Shown here: piece by piece, positions 31,733 to 42,373 of the stretch | Layout: every line of letters starts with the position of its first letter | How positions within the stretch are numbered: the stretch's first letter is position 1 | Source of the DNA: Phytopythium helicoides | Taxonomy: Eukaryota > Oomycota > Peronosporomycetes > Pythiales > Pythiaceae | Assembly: GCA_024867545.1 (NCBI GenBank) | Contig: JANFNE010000036.1 | Location: forward strand, 186,001 to 250,000 | Direction of reading: 5' to 3' | Length of the DNA: 64,000 nt | Notes under the pieces: model-generated | Told to the model about the DNA's origin: nothing | Database searches by the model: none | The model's input: only the letters and a program-made list of their open reading frames with translations | Translations under genes and position numbers: made by a program

Positions 31733-33935
31733 ATGGCGCGCGCCCCAGCGCTCGCGCTGCTGTCCGCCGCGCTGTCCGCCGCCGCCTTCTCCTCCGCCGC
31801 GTCGCAGCCGTCGGCCGTCCACATGCAGCTGCACCGACTGCCGGGCCGCGCGACGCACGCCGAGAGCTACCGGCGCCGCCGACTGATCCAAAGCGCGGAC
31901 GAGGACGACGCCGCGGCGCCGCTGGAGGCCGTGCCGCTCCACATCGGCCTTGGGTGCGGCGTGGACGTTGTGTTGAACAACGAGAGACTCGGAGGCTGAC
32001 GTTGTGGAGCTGCAGGACGCACTACACGTGGGTGTACGCGGGCACGCCCCCGCAGCGCGCATCGGTGATCGTGGACACGGGCAGCGGCATCCTCGCGTTC
32101 CCGTGCTCCGGGTGAGTCTGTTGGCTGCTCGAGAAGAGGGAGGACGGGAGCTCATGGGCTGGGTGGATGCAGGTGCGACGGGTGCGGAGAACACACGGAC
32201 AAGCCCTTCAACGCGTCCGACTCGTCCACGCTCGTGCACGTCACGTGCGCGGCGCACGACTACTTCAAGTGCCAGAGCTGCCAGGTCGAGACAGACACAT
32301 GCGCCATTTCGCAGGCGTATATGGAGGGAAGCAGCTGGGAGGCCACGGTCGTCGAGGACATCGTGTTCCTTGGTGGCGACGCCAGCTTTGACAACGCCGA
32401 TGCTAGGAACCAGTTCGGCACGCACTTCAAGTTTGGCTGCCAGCACGCAGAGACGGGATTGTTCATCGAGCAGGTCGCGGACGGCATCATGGGGCTGTCG
32501 AACACCGACAACCACATCATCGCCAAGCTCCACCAAGAGAACAAAATCCCCAACAAGATCTTCTCGCTGTGCTTTGCCGAGGACGGTGGCGCCATGACAA
32601 TCGGCGAAGCAGACACCTCTCGCCATCGTGGAGACGTCCGCTATGCCAAGCTTATTGGCGACCGATCCTCCACTAACTTCTACAATGTCCACGTGCTGGA
32701 TATTCTGATCGGGGGCAAGTCGATTGAGGCAGACCCCGTGGCGTACACGCGCGGCCGCTTCATTGTCGACAGCGGCACGACGGACTCATATCTGCCTCGC
32801 GCAGTCAAAAACGAGTTCATGGATGCATTCAGGGCAGCCTCGGGACTCGACTACCATGTGTCGAGCTCGAGTTGCAAGGGGTACAGTGCTCACGAGATTG
32901 AGACGCTACCGACCGTACAGTTCGTGCTTGAGTCTCCGGATGGCGGCAATATGACGCTCGATGTCTCGCCATCGCAGTATCTTCTTCAGGGAGAGGACAA
33001 CTACTGTGGTGGCATCTTTTTGTCTGAATACTCTGGTGGCGTGATCGGCGCAAACCTCATGATGAACCGAGACGTCATATTCGATGGTGGGAGCCAGCGT
33101 GTTGGCTTTGTCGATGCTGATTGCACGTACACTGCCGGCCAAGACGCATACCTGTCGTCCACATCCCCGAGCATGAACACTCCGTCGTCAAACCCCACGT
33201 CTAATGCTGGTGAGGAGGAGGAGGAAGAGGAAATGCACACTGTGCCGGTGAAAACAACGGCAGCGACGTCAACAGGACCAACATCAGAGCCTACGGCAGA
33301 CACGACGCCTATTTCCTCGGAGAGTGAAGCACCTCCAGCACCTGCTTCAGAGAGCGGCACACCTGAGGCCACTTCTTCCACACCCGTGACCCCTTCGGTG
33401 ACCACCTCGGCTGTCGGAGAGACGACAGCTCCGGCTGAGACGACTGCCACTCCTGTTGAGATGCCCATTGCCACGACCTCGACGATCGTGGAGACACCAG
33501 AGCCAGAAACCGTGTCCAACACCACGCTCGATGCGGCGACAGCGCAAGGAACGGACTCGAGTGGATCACAGGCTCCGGAAAATCATCCGATGGTGCTGAC
33601 AATAGTTGGCACTGTCCTTGCGGTCGCGTTCCTACTTATCGTGGTTGCATCCATGCGTGTCAAGCGGAACCGCAAGAAGAAGCAGAACTGGAGCCGTGTG
33701 AACGAGGATGAGGAAGAAGAAGAGGACGAAGAGCTCGGTCTCGTTGAAGGCTCAGTCGAAGCGGGGCAAGACAAAGGGCAAACCCAAGCACCAGCCGCTC
33801 GCCGCCACCGCAGATGCCGAAGACGACGACGACGATGACGACGATGACTCGAGCGAAGACGAGGACGAAATCTTTGACCGGCAGACTCAAGACCACGCCA
33901 GCAAGCACGACGCCAAGATGCTGGAGCAGCTGTGA
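31733..33935 (+). CDS. Membrane-anchored pepsin-like aspartic protease 1, 3 exons
   Basis: ATG 31733 starts a signal peptide (APALALLSAALSAAAFSSA) and a propeptide with the basic site YRRRRL. Introns are 31954-32015 and 32112-32172. The first catalytic Asp is in IVDTGSGILAF, the second in FIVDSGTTDSYLP; the Cys-rich segment CDGCGEHTDKPF follows the first. After the protease fold come an acidic E-run and a Thr/Ser/Pro-rich stalk (about residues 485-600), a transmembrane helix (VLTIVGTVLAVAFLLIVVAS) and an acidic cytosolic tail. One base change near 33770 moves the tail to the frame ending at TGA 33933-33935 (D-run, IFDRQTQDH). Likely a cell-surface or endosomal protease. Confidence 0.87.
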
Positions 33936-34246
33936 TCGTCTTCTTGTTGCTGAGCCTAGATTGCGAGCGAGCCTGCTTCGCTAGAGATGCGGGCGCTCCA
34001 GTACAGTGCCGTAGCTCCATTTTCCTCTGTGTGTATGCATCTCACTAATCGCCATTGCCGCGAATGTACAAAGCGTCTTCACAAAGCTCCGACCGCTTCA
34101 ACCTGGTTAAGTTGCCGTTTCTGATATTTTTTCCTCCAATCAAACGCTGCCACCCATCTCATTCCGGTTCGTGATTCGCTAAAAATACGCTGCGAAGACC
34201 AACCGAACCGACTTCTTGATCACTCGGTGAGCCGCAGACGACGACG
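33936..34246. other. Intergenic, protease 1 to protease 2
   Basis: 311 bases between tandem genes. It must include the 3' end of protease 1 and the promoter of protease 2. No other feature seen. Confidence 0.35.
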
Positions 34247-36328
34247 ATGGAGCTGCTCAAGCTGCCGCTGCGCCGCCGCCAGGCGCCAGGCGACGCGCTG
34301 GTCGAGCGCCGCGTGGCCCACGAGCGCGAGCGCGTGCGTCGGCGAGCGCAGGAGATCGAGGGCGGCGCGCTGGTGTTCAGCGAGTCGCCGCTGGGCGTGG
34401 GCTTCGGGTGCGGCCGAGAGGTTTCGGGGAGCGAGGAGCGGTTGGCTGACGTGGTCACGGGTCCAGCACGCACTACGCGGAGATCTACATGGGCATCCCG
34501 GCCCAGCGCGCGTCGGTGATCGTCGACACGGGAAGCCACCTGACGGCGCTGCCCTGCAGCTCGTGCGTAGTCATCGATGAGGATACTGTTGGCAAGATGG
34601 GGAGGTTGAACACGGCGATTGATGGCGTGGATGGTGGAATGGCATGACAGGTGCGCGGGGTGCGGAGAGCACACGGACCCGCTATTTGATGTGTCCAAGT
34701 CCACGACGGCCAAATACCTCACATGCAGCGCGTTCGATAGCTGCAAAACGTGCGAGGAGGACCGCTGCTACATCAGCCAGGTAGTGTCGTGTCACTTATG
34801 TTGTTGTTGCTGGCGCGCTTCTCCTGATCGAGATGTCGGCTGAATGCAGAGCTACACGGAAGGGAGCATGTGGGAGGCCGTGGTCGTGGACGAGCTCGTG
34901 TGGGTGGGTGGCTACGGTGGCGGGGATAACGTAGACGCCATCGTAAAACACTTTGGCGTGCGGTTCCCTCTCGGCTGCCAGACGAAAGAGACGGGGTTGT
35001 TCATCACGCAAAAAGAAAACGGCATCATGGGCATGGGTCGCCACTCTGCGACTGTGATGGCACATCTCCTGAGTGCCGGTCGTATCAAGCACGACTTGTT
35101 TTCACTCTGTTTCGATCGAGATGGTGGCGAGATGGTGCTAGGAGGCGTCGACTACAGTCATCACACGACAGATGTGGGATACACGCCACTACTTTCGTCA
35201 GCAGCAAGCTTTTACCCCGTGCGTGTGAAAGAGATTCGAGTGGGTGGTCAATCTATCGGCGCCTCGGAGGATCAGCTCAATACTGGGAAGGGGGTGATTG
35301 TTGATAGCGGAACGACGGATACGTTTTTCGTATCGAGTGCTTCTCGCGGATTCCAGAGCGCCTTCCAGAGCGCATCTGGCGGTATCAAGTACAGCGAGAA
35401 CAAAATGGTGCTGAGCGACGACGACCTGCGTGCGTTGCCCGTTATCACGATCGTGCTGGATGGCATGGACGGACAGGATGATGTGGAGCTCTACATCCCG
35501 GCAGAAAAGTACCTTACGCCGTCCGACAACGGCAAGTTCTTCTACGGCAACTTTCACTTCTCGGAGCGCTCGGGTGGCGGTGCGTGCGGTGTTCTCTAGG
35601 TTCTCTCTGCGCGCTTGCGTGTTCTGATGTCCGTGTATCACACAGTTCTCGGCGCCAGCTCCATGATCGGTCTCGATGTCATCTTCGACTCGGAGAACCA
35701 ACGCGTGGGATTCGCCGAGTCTCTATGCGGTGCGTTCGCCAGCCATTCCTGCGCATATCGCGGGCAATAAACGCGCTCTTACGCTCTGTACATTTCACTA
35801 TCAGGTCAAGGCGCGGCGACATGGTCCAACAAGTCGATTGTGAGTGGGGAGAGTAGTGAGGATGGTCTCCCTCGCGCGAACACCACCACTACGGGTAGCG
35901 GTACCGTCACTGCTGTATTCGACTCGGCGACAGATGAAGCGGATGCTCGTCGCTCGAGTCCATCGTTTGGGGCGTTCATCGCTCAAGTTTTGATCATTAC
36001 GCTTGTGGGCGTGGTGATCGGTGTCGTGTTGTGGACGCGACGGAAGCGTAGGCTGCGGTCGTGGGCTGCGATTCCAGAGCTGGACTCATCCCGCGGGAGT
36101 CGAGAAGGGGACTCATCTCGAGCAACCAGTTCTTCATCGTCTATGTCCCCTACCGCAGATGGACGCGATGAAGAGGAGAAAAAGGAAGAGCAAGAGCTGC
36201 CTCGCGTACCTGGGAGGGCTTTGTCTCCTCCGCTTTCGACTCCCAGTAACAGGAAGGCCCTTTCTCCGCGGTTCACAATCGGCAGCGATGATGAAGAAGA
36301 CGAGCGAGGGGAGCGAACTGAGCTGTAG
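34247..36328 (+). CDS. Membrane-anchored pepsin-like aspartic protease 2, 6 exons
   Basis: Exons 34247-34407, 34467-34562, 34651-34780, 34850-35579, 35646-35729, 35805-36328 give 574 residues with every join in frame. Catalytic Asp residues are in IVDTGSHLTALPCS and VIVDSGTTDTFFV. Exon 3 has the Cys-rich CAGCGEHTDPLFDVSKS and CKTCEEDRCYISQ. The last exon has a Thr-rich stretch, a transmembrane helix (AQVLIITLVGVVIGVVLW), a basic RRKRRLR patch and an acidic, Ser-rich cytosolic tail. The N-terminus is polar and basic with no signal peptide, unlike protease 1; an unseen upstream exon is possible. It is the parent copy of the pseudogene at 39872. Confidence 0.87.
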
Positions 36329-37062
36329 TTTTTTACTCTTCAGACGACTGTTTCTGAAACAAGTGGGCGAAATGAAAAAAAAAGTGGTCTCTATAGGCGG
36401 AGGCAGATTCCTCATTAGGGAGTCAAGCACTCGCGTGAATCTCCTATCGACAACACCACGCTGCGAACAATGCTCGAACGCGCGCGGGTATCGAGGAGTC
36501 AACAAGTCCGGAAAACGCGATGGGAAGCTCGCCTCGGTGCAAAAGCAGGGATCTGTGACGAGAGCTTCCACGCAATCCCGTCAACTGGCGGAGACGAGCC
36601 GCGCCTATAGGTCTTGGAGGTCGACTGTAGCAAGAGAAGGCGTCGTGACGCGAAGAAATCTGAAGCTTGCGGGCATTTCGGAGTTGGGAGTGCGTCAACA
36701 ATAGACGAGGCGAGGCAAAATGGCGTCCTACCGGCAAGACTACGGTGGTGAGAAGCGTGGGACGGAGATGGCCAGCAGCTCAGTGTGCGATCATTGGTGA
36801 GGTGAGCGTCGCTGCAGTGGTACGGAGCTATGGTGCGTTTCGGATCGGATGGAAGATTGTTTTTGTCCGACAAGGTTTTGTTTTGGGGGCACCACCGAAA
36901 GACTGCATGTTGCAGTGGCAGTGGTACATGTCATTCTTCCGAGTCAGTCTTGACTCCACCATCGCTCGAACGCTGCAGCAGGTTTTCGCCTCGCATGGAC
37001 TGCCGGGGGTTCCTGGTCGCCGCGGCTGCGGGGGATGTGGCGTTCGTGGACGCGTGGCTCGC
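34558..37062 (+). repeat. Direct duplication, copy A (protease 2 exon 2 end to ankyrin gene codon 23)
   Basis: Nearly identical to 39872-42373 in the same orientation, offset about 5.31 kb. Similarity starts at AGCTCGTGCGTAGTCATCGA, at the exon 2/intron 2 border of protease 2, and stops after GACGCGTGGCTCGC inside the ankyrin gene's first exon. Introns and intergenic DNA are as similar as exons, indicating a recent event. Confidence 0.93.
36329..36994. other. Intergenic part of the duplication
   Basis: 665 bases between the end of protease 2 and the ankyrin fragment. It includes an A-run at 36374-36382. Open frames exist on both strands in both copies, but none resembles a family and starts are poor. 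Confidence 0.35.
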
Positions 37063-37093
37063 CCAACTACTGGAAGCTGCCAACAACAAATGA
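36995..37093 (+). pseudogene. Truncated 5' fragment of the ankyrin-repeat gene
   Basis: ATG 36995 reads MDCRGFLVAAAAGDVAFVDAWLAQ, as in the complete gene at 42306. The homology then stops (about 37062), and ten unrelated codons follow to TGA 37091-37093. Only the first ankyrin helix pair remains. It marks the right breakpoint of copy A of the direct duplication. Confidence 0.85.
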
Positions 37094-37446
37094 AGAAGTT
37101 TGCTCTGCGCCATCGGATTGGCCATAAAGTCCATACTTGTGATATTTTGATTGGCCAGTATAGTGAAATATTTTGATTGGATATAAATAAATTTCTACCA
37201 ATAAAAATAGGCGGTTCGTATTCATATAAAACAGAATATACTATACAGTAGCCACGTGGGATGGTCAGGTCATGCTGCTCGGTTCCCCCCAAATGGCGGC
37301 AATGCAACAGTGTGCTATAATAGCACAGGCAAACTTTCCTGCGCTATCGCGGGCGCTGCAGCGTGACGTGGGTGGTAAATTAAAAAAGGAATACCAACCG
37401 AGCCCATAAGCCATACTTAGAGAGTGCTACATTACTGAATCCCTGG

Positions 37447-37818
37447 CTAAATCAAAGGAGCCTCCAGGATTGCGTCGACGAGAAAGCGATAGCACCGCCC
37501 GAGTGCCGTATGGTTGCATACCAGGACGCCATTGATCGTCCTAAATACTGATGGGATGAGAGCGCCGTCCTGGTTCACGATGCTGTCAGGGTTGAACCTG
37601 ATAACAACTAGATGGAGCCCGTTGAGGTCACGATAGAGCCCTCCTATGCGGAGCTGCTCATCGTTCCGGTCGTAATTTGCATGACGGTGCTCATCCACCT
37701 CAATGACAATTGCGTGAAGTAGCGCGATGAGTTGTCCATCCGGGCGCCGATTTGACGAACCACCTTTGATACACTGGTTCACGACGATCTCAGGAAACCA
37801 TTGGCGTAGAATTGTCAT
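37447..37818 (-). CDS. Restriction-endonuclease-like domain protein of the type shared with large DNA viruses (fragment)
   Basis: 123 residues from ATG 37818 to TAG 37449-37447. It has the pattern SNRRPDG ... IVIEVDEHRHANY ... VVIRFNPDS. From family knowledge, RPD followed by E-x-D-E-x-x-H and then IRFNPD is typical of small PD-(D/E)xK-like proteins found in large DNA viruses and in oomycete genomes, often in mobile or endogenised viral DNA. It corresponds to the C-terminal domain only, so it is probably truncated. It sits in the AT-rich insert, 130 bases from a MITE. Function not established. Confidence 0.5.
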   Translation of the reverse strand: MTILRQWFPEIVVNQCIKGGSSNRRPDGQLIALLHAIVIEVDEHRHANYDRNDEQLRIGGLYRDLNGLHLVVIRFNPDSIVNQDGALIPSVFRTINGVLVCNHTALGRCYRFLVDAILEAPLI

Positions 37819-37948
37819 AACGTGTGTCTCTTTTACTCGATTGTTGTTGTTGTTTTCTTGACGACGACACCGCTAGCATCGAGATGTACTGACCAGGGTT
37901 GCCTCTGATAATCAGAAAGTGATCTACGTCTAATACTAGGCACCTTAA

Positions 37949-38297
37949 CCCTTTCGCGAACAGGCACATTTTATCTCGAATTTATATAGTATACAAATTC
38001 AAGTCATTTCATCATGGAAGGGTCCAAAAAAGACCATCCTGAAATCCACATATTTCTCTGCGGGAAAAACTATCTACCGCATTTTGGCATGTAAATTATG
38101 AAACTAGACAGGCCACGTATGTATCTTGATTAAAGTATGACATAAAGAGTAGTACCTTGACAGGATATCACCCTCCCACTATAGTCAGTTGAAGTTGTGC
38201 AGAATGGCACTAAAAAGACCATATCGCTGGCATTTTTGCATCATCTTTTGAGAAGCCGGCAAAATGGTCCCAAAAGTACCATGTGTTCGCAGAAGGG
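37949..38297. mobile_element. piggyBac-like non-autonomous element (MITE), 349 bases
   Basis: The element is flanked on both sides by TTAA (37945-37948 and 38298-38301), the piggyBac target duplication. The ends are inverted: left CCCTTTCGCGAACA, right (reverse complement) CCCTTCTGCGAACA, 12 of 14 identical. Subterminal repeats of the type AAAAGACCAT/AAAAGTACCAT recur near both ends (38030, 38212, 38273). It has no transposase ORF and is AT-rich. Confidence 0.75.
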
Positions 38298-39640
38298 TTA
38301 AGCGAAAAAGGAGTGATAAGGCAATTGGGACTCTCACGGCTATGAAACACATTTGAAACTCGACTAATGCTATACAAGTGCTACGGGCTCTTACCCCTGG
38401 CATTTGGATGCTTCATCTTAGTTTGTGGCATCACTCAAGTCGAATCTAAATCTAAACCCAACCAAGACTATACATATTGGTATTGAACACATTTCACAAC
38501 TTTGGAAGACGCTGAACATGCCAACAAATCTAGATAATATACGTATGGGTCCAAAAATAGTTCGAATTAAATGACTAAGCAAGATTTGACGATTTCCTCC
38601 GTTCAACAAGCTCTTTCCCGAGCAGCACGTCCAGTTGCTCTTTGAACCTCCCATCCCAGGTATATTTCGGTACTCGCTACCGATACATACCGGTATTTAT
38701 CATTACTAGTCCGTAAAAATACTACTCTGATACTTATATTATAAATACTAGTACTAACGAACCAAATGTGCTGGCCGAGTAGCTGAATCCTCGGTGTCCA
38801 GAGGAGCAGCAACGGCGAGCGGTTCATACTCCGCTATAGCCGTGAGGTGGTTTGTCAATGTCGGGTAGCAACACCAGCTGTCGGAAACTGCCAGGGTGTG
38901 AGCCGTTGGAAGGAGTTTCCGGGGGTTGGATCCCAGCTCGGTGGTTTCCCCCACCAAATTTAAAGTGCTAGAGGTAAGGAGCCAGGTACGAGGAGTAGTG
39001 TGCTCGCCTCGCTATGTATTGAATCTCACTTCTACTTCTACTCCCTCCCGTGCCTATCGGATCTACTCCACATCCAGTGCTTCCTCACTGTTCATAGTCG
39101 GCTAACACCAGCGCATACTCCACACGAGCAGCGGCTCAGTGGAAGTGATGAGCGGAGCGCGACCGCGATGTGTTGAGCAGTGGATCGTCTAGTAACGGCG
39201 CTGTGCTCGTGTCGGCGATTCTCTGGCGGCTCAGCGTTGGTCAGCGGAGGCAGCTTTGTGAGCTACTTATCCGTCAATGTGTTTGTGAGCGGCAGTGTGT
39301 CATTGTCAAGCGGATCTGGCGGTGTGGCGTGTGGCACTGGTAAAGACCTGGGTTTTTCAAGCGGCAAATCAAGCAACAGGTTGTCTGGCCTGATGGTCGT
39401 GTCAAGTTGCTCTAGAGGCGGTATTTGCATTTTCCAGGAACGCATCATTGGGAGCAGCGTCGATGGCGACGTGTAATTGCAGGGCGATCGATGAAAATAG
39501 AGACTGTATATTTGTATGCTTTACAGCCCATTCGAAATGGGTTGTTCCTACAAGTACTGTTTGCAAACTACTTGACAACTGTATGCAGGGCTGACGTGAG
39601 TCACTCAACTCACGGCCGTACCTAGCCGGAGTGCCAATTA

Positions 39641-39657
39641 GGTTCGTACCACGAACC
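39641..39657. repeat. Short palindrome just upstream of duplicate copy B
   Basis: GGTTCGT-ACC-ACGAACC has perfect 7-base arms and a 3-base loop. Another inverted pair (AGTGTCG...CGACACT) lies 45-70 bases downstream. It could be the end of a decayed element near the duplication junction. Confidence 0.4.
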
Positions 39658-39871
39658 TAGTACTGTACGCGTACTTTGGAGTACCGTACTCTACTCTTTA
39701 GTGTCGTACACCATTGAGTACTCGACACTACGTGTAACATTCCCGTTACAATGCGGCTGCCGTTGTGGTGAATGTGTTGGTAAACTTCACGGAGGTGTGG
39801 CGCTTTTCAGCAAAGGTCTCTGCCCGACGGCACTGGTGGGCCTTTATCGATGTCTGAGAGCGGTTCCCTGA

Positions 39872-41641
39872 AGCTCGTGCGTAGTCATCGATGATGATAC
39901 TGTTGGTAAGATGGGAGGTTGAACACGGCGATTGATGGCGTGGATGGTGGAATGGCATGACAGGTGCGCGGGGTGTGGAGAGCACACGGACCCGCTGTTT
40001 GACGTGTCCAAGTCCACGACGGCCAAGTACCTCACGTGTAGCGCGTTCGACAGCTGCAAAACGTGCGAGGAGGACCGCTGCTACATCAGCCAGGTGCTGT
40101 CGTGTAACCTATGTTGTTGTCACTGGCGCGCTTCTCCTGATCAAGATGTCGGTGAAATGTAGAGCTACACGGAAGGGAGCATGTGGGAGGCGGTGGTCGT
40201 GGACGAGCTCGTGTGGGTGGGTGGCTACGGCGGCGGGGATAACGTAGACGCCATCGTAAAACATTTTGGCGTTCGGTTTCCACTCGGCTGCCAGACCAAA
40301 GAGACGGGGTTGTTCATCACGCAAAAAGAAAACGGCATCATGGGCATGGGTCGCCACTCTGCGACTGTGATGGCACATCTTCTGAGTGCCGGTCGTATCA
40401 AGCACGACTTGTTTTCACTCTGTTTCGATCGAGATGGTGGCGAGATGGTGCTAGGAGGCGTCGACTACAGTCATCACACGACAGATGTGGCATACACGCC
40501 ACTACTTTCGTCAGCAGCAAGCTTTTACCCCGTGCGTGTGAAAGAAATTCGAGTGGGTGGCCAATCTATCGGCGCCTCGGAGGATCAGCTGAATACTGGG
40601 AAGGGGGTGATTGTTGATAGCGGAACGACAGATACGTTTTTTGTATCGAGTGCTTCTCGCGGGTTCCAGAGCGCCTTCCAGAGCGCGTCTGGCGGTATCA
40701 AGTACAGCGAGAACAAAATGGTGCTGAGCGACGACGACCTGCGCGCGTTGCCCACTATTACGATCGTGCTGGATGGCATGGACGGACAGGATGATGTGGA
40801 GCTCTACATCCCGGCAGAAAAGTACCTTACGCCGTCCGACAACGGCAAGTTCTTCTACGGCAACTTTCACTTCTCGGAGCGCTCGGGTGGTGGTGCGTAC
40901 GGTATTCTCTAGGTTCTCTCTGTGTGGTTGCGTGTTCTGATGTCCGTGTATCACACAGTTCTCGGCGCCAGCTCCATGATCGGCCTCGATGTCATCTTCG
41001 ACTCGGAGAACCAACGCGTGGGGTTCGCCGAGTCTCTATGCGGTGCGTTCGCCAACCATTCTTGCGCATGTCGCGGGCAATAAACGCACTCTTACACTCT
41101 GTTTCTTTCACTACCAGGTCAAGGCGCGGCGACATGGTCCAACAAATCGATTGTGAGTGGGGAGAGTAGTGAGGATGGTCTCCCTCGCGCGAACACCACC
41201 ACCACGGGTAGCGGTGCCGTCACTGCTGTATTCGACTCGGCGACAGATGAAGCGGATGCTCGTCGCTCGAGTCCATCGTTTGGGGCGTTCATCGCTCAAG
41301 TTTTGATCATTACGCTTGTGGGCGTGGTCGTCGGCGTCGTGCTGTGGACGCGACGGAAGCGTAGGCTGCGGTCATGGGCTGCGATTCCAGAGCTGGACTC
41401 ATCCCGCGGGAGTCGAGAGGGGGACTCATCTCGAGCAACCAGTTCTTCATCGTCTATGTCCCCTACCGCAGATGGACGCGATGAAGAGGAGAAAAAGGAA
41501 GAGCAAGAGCTGCCTCGTGTACCTGGGAGAGCTTTATCTCCTCCACTTTCGACTCCCAGCAATAGGAAGACCCTTTCTCCGCGGTTCACAATCGGCAGCG
41601 ATGATGAAGAAGACGAGCGAGGCGAGCGGACCGAGCTGTAG
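39872..41641 (+). pseudogene. 5'-truncated copy of aspartic protease 2
   Basis: It starts within the exon 2/intron 2 border of protease 2 and keeps exons 3-6 (39964-40093, 40163-40892, then the two last exons to TAG 41639-41641) with intact splice sites and open frames. It lacks exons 1-2 and therefore the first catalytic Asp (DTGS); the second (IVDSGTTDTFFV) remains. Differences from the parent are few (for example GYTP to AYTP, LPVITI to LPTITI). Without the first Asp it cannot be a normal aspartic protease. No replacement promoter or start exon is evident in 39700-39871. Confidence 0.85.
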
Positions 41642-42373
41642 TTTTTGGCTCTACAGACGACTGTTTCTGAAACAAGTGGGTGAAATGAAAAAAAAAAAGT
41701 GGTCTCTATAGGCGGAGGCAGATTCCTCATTAGGGATTCAAACACTCGCGTGAATCTCCAATCGACAACTCCACGCTGCGAACAATGCTCGAACACGCGC
41801 GGGTATCGAGGAGTCAACAAGCCCGGAAAAAGCGATGGGAAGCTCAGCTTGGTGCAAAAGCAGGGATCTGTGACGAGAGCTTTTCACGCAATCCCGTCAA
41901 CTGGCGGAGACGAGCCGCGCCTAGTGGACTTGGAGGTCGACTGTAGCAAGAGAAGGCGTCGCGACGCGAAGAAATCTGAAGCTTGCGAGTTGGGAGTGCG
42001 TCAACAATAGACGAGGCGAGGAGAAATGACGTCCGACCGGCAAGACTACGGTGGTGAGAAGCGTGGGACGGAGATGACCAGCACCTCGGTGTGCGATCAT
42101 TGGTAAGGTGAGCGTCGCCGCAGTGGTACGGAGCTATGGTGCGTTCCGGATCGGATGGAAGATAGTTTTTGTCCGACAAAAGTTTTGTTTTGTTTTGGGG
42201 GACCACCGAAAGCCTGCATGTTGCAGTGGCAGTGGTACATGTCATTCTTCCGAGTCAGTCAGGTCTCCACCAGCGTTCGAACGCTGGAGCTGGTTTTCGC
42301 CTCGCATGGACTGCCGGGGGTTCCTGGTCGCCGCGGCCGCGGGGGATGTGGCGTTCGTGGACGCGTGGCTCGC
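39872..42373 (+). repeat. Direct duplication, copy B
   Basis: Counterpart of 34558-37062. It carries the truncated protease and runs into the complete ankyrin gene, so the ankyrin side is the original junction here while the protease side is original in copy A. Confidence 0.93.

Larger units (their letters stand above)
37063..39871. other. AT-rich insert between the direct duplicates
   Basis: About 2.8 kb of sequence, richer in A/T than its surroundings, not matching the flanking genes. It holds a perfect TGTGCTA-TAA-TAGCACA palindrome (37311-37327), the endonuclease-like ORF (37447-37818), a piggyBac-type MITE (37949-38297) and a palindrome near 39641. Much of 38300-39640 has no recognisable gene; a minus-strand open frame at 38957-38754 and a plus-strand one at 39180-39476 show no family resemblance I can support. 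Confidence 0.6.

Noticed and set aside
31610..32692. 360-codon antisense ORF over aspartic protease 1
   Set aside because: The sense strand has a signal peptide, DTGSG and correct splicing; the antisense frame has no family resemblance.
38754..38957. 67-codon minus-strand ORF in the AT-rich insert as a retroelement gag fragment
   Set aside because: No zinc knuckle or other retroelement motif is visible, and no LTR pair or primer-binding site is found nearby.
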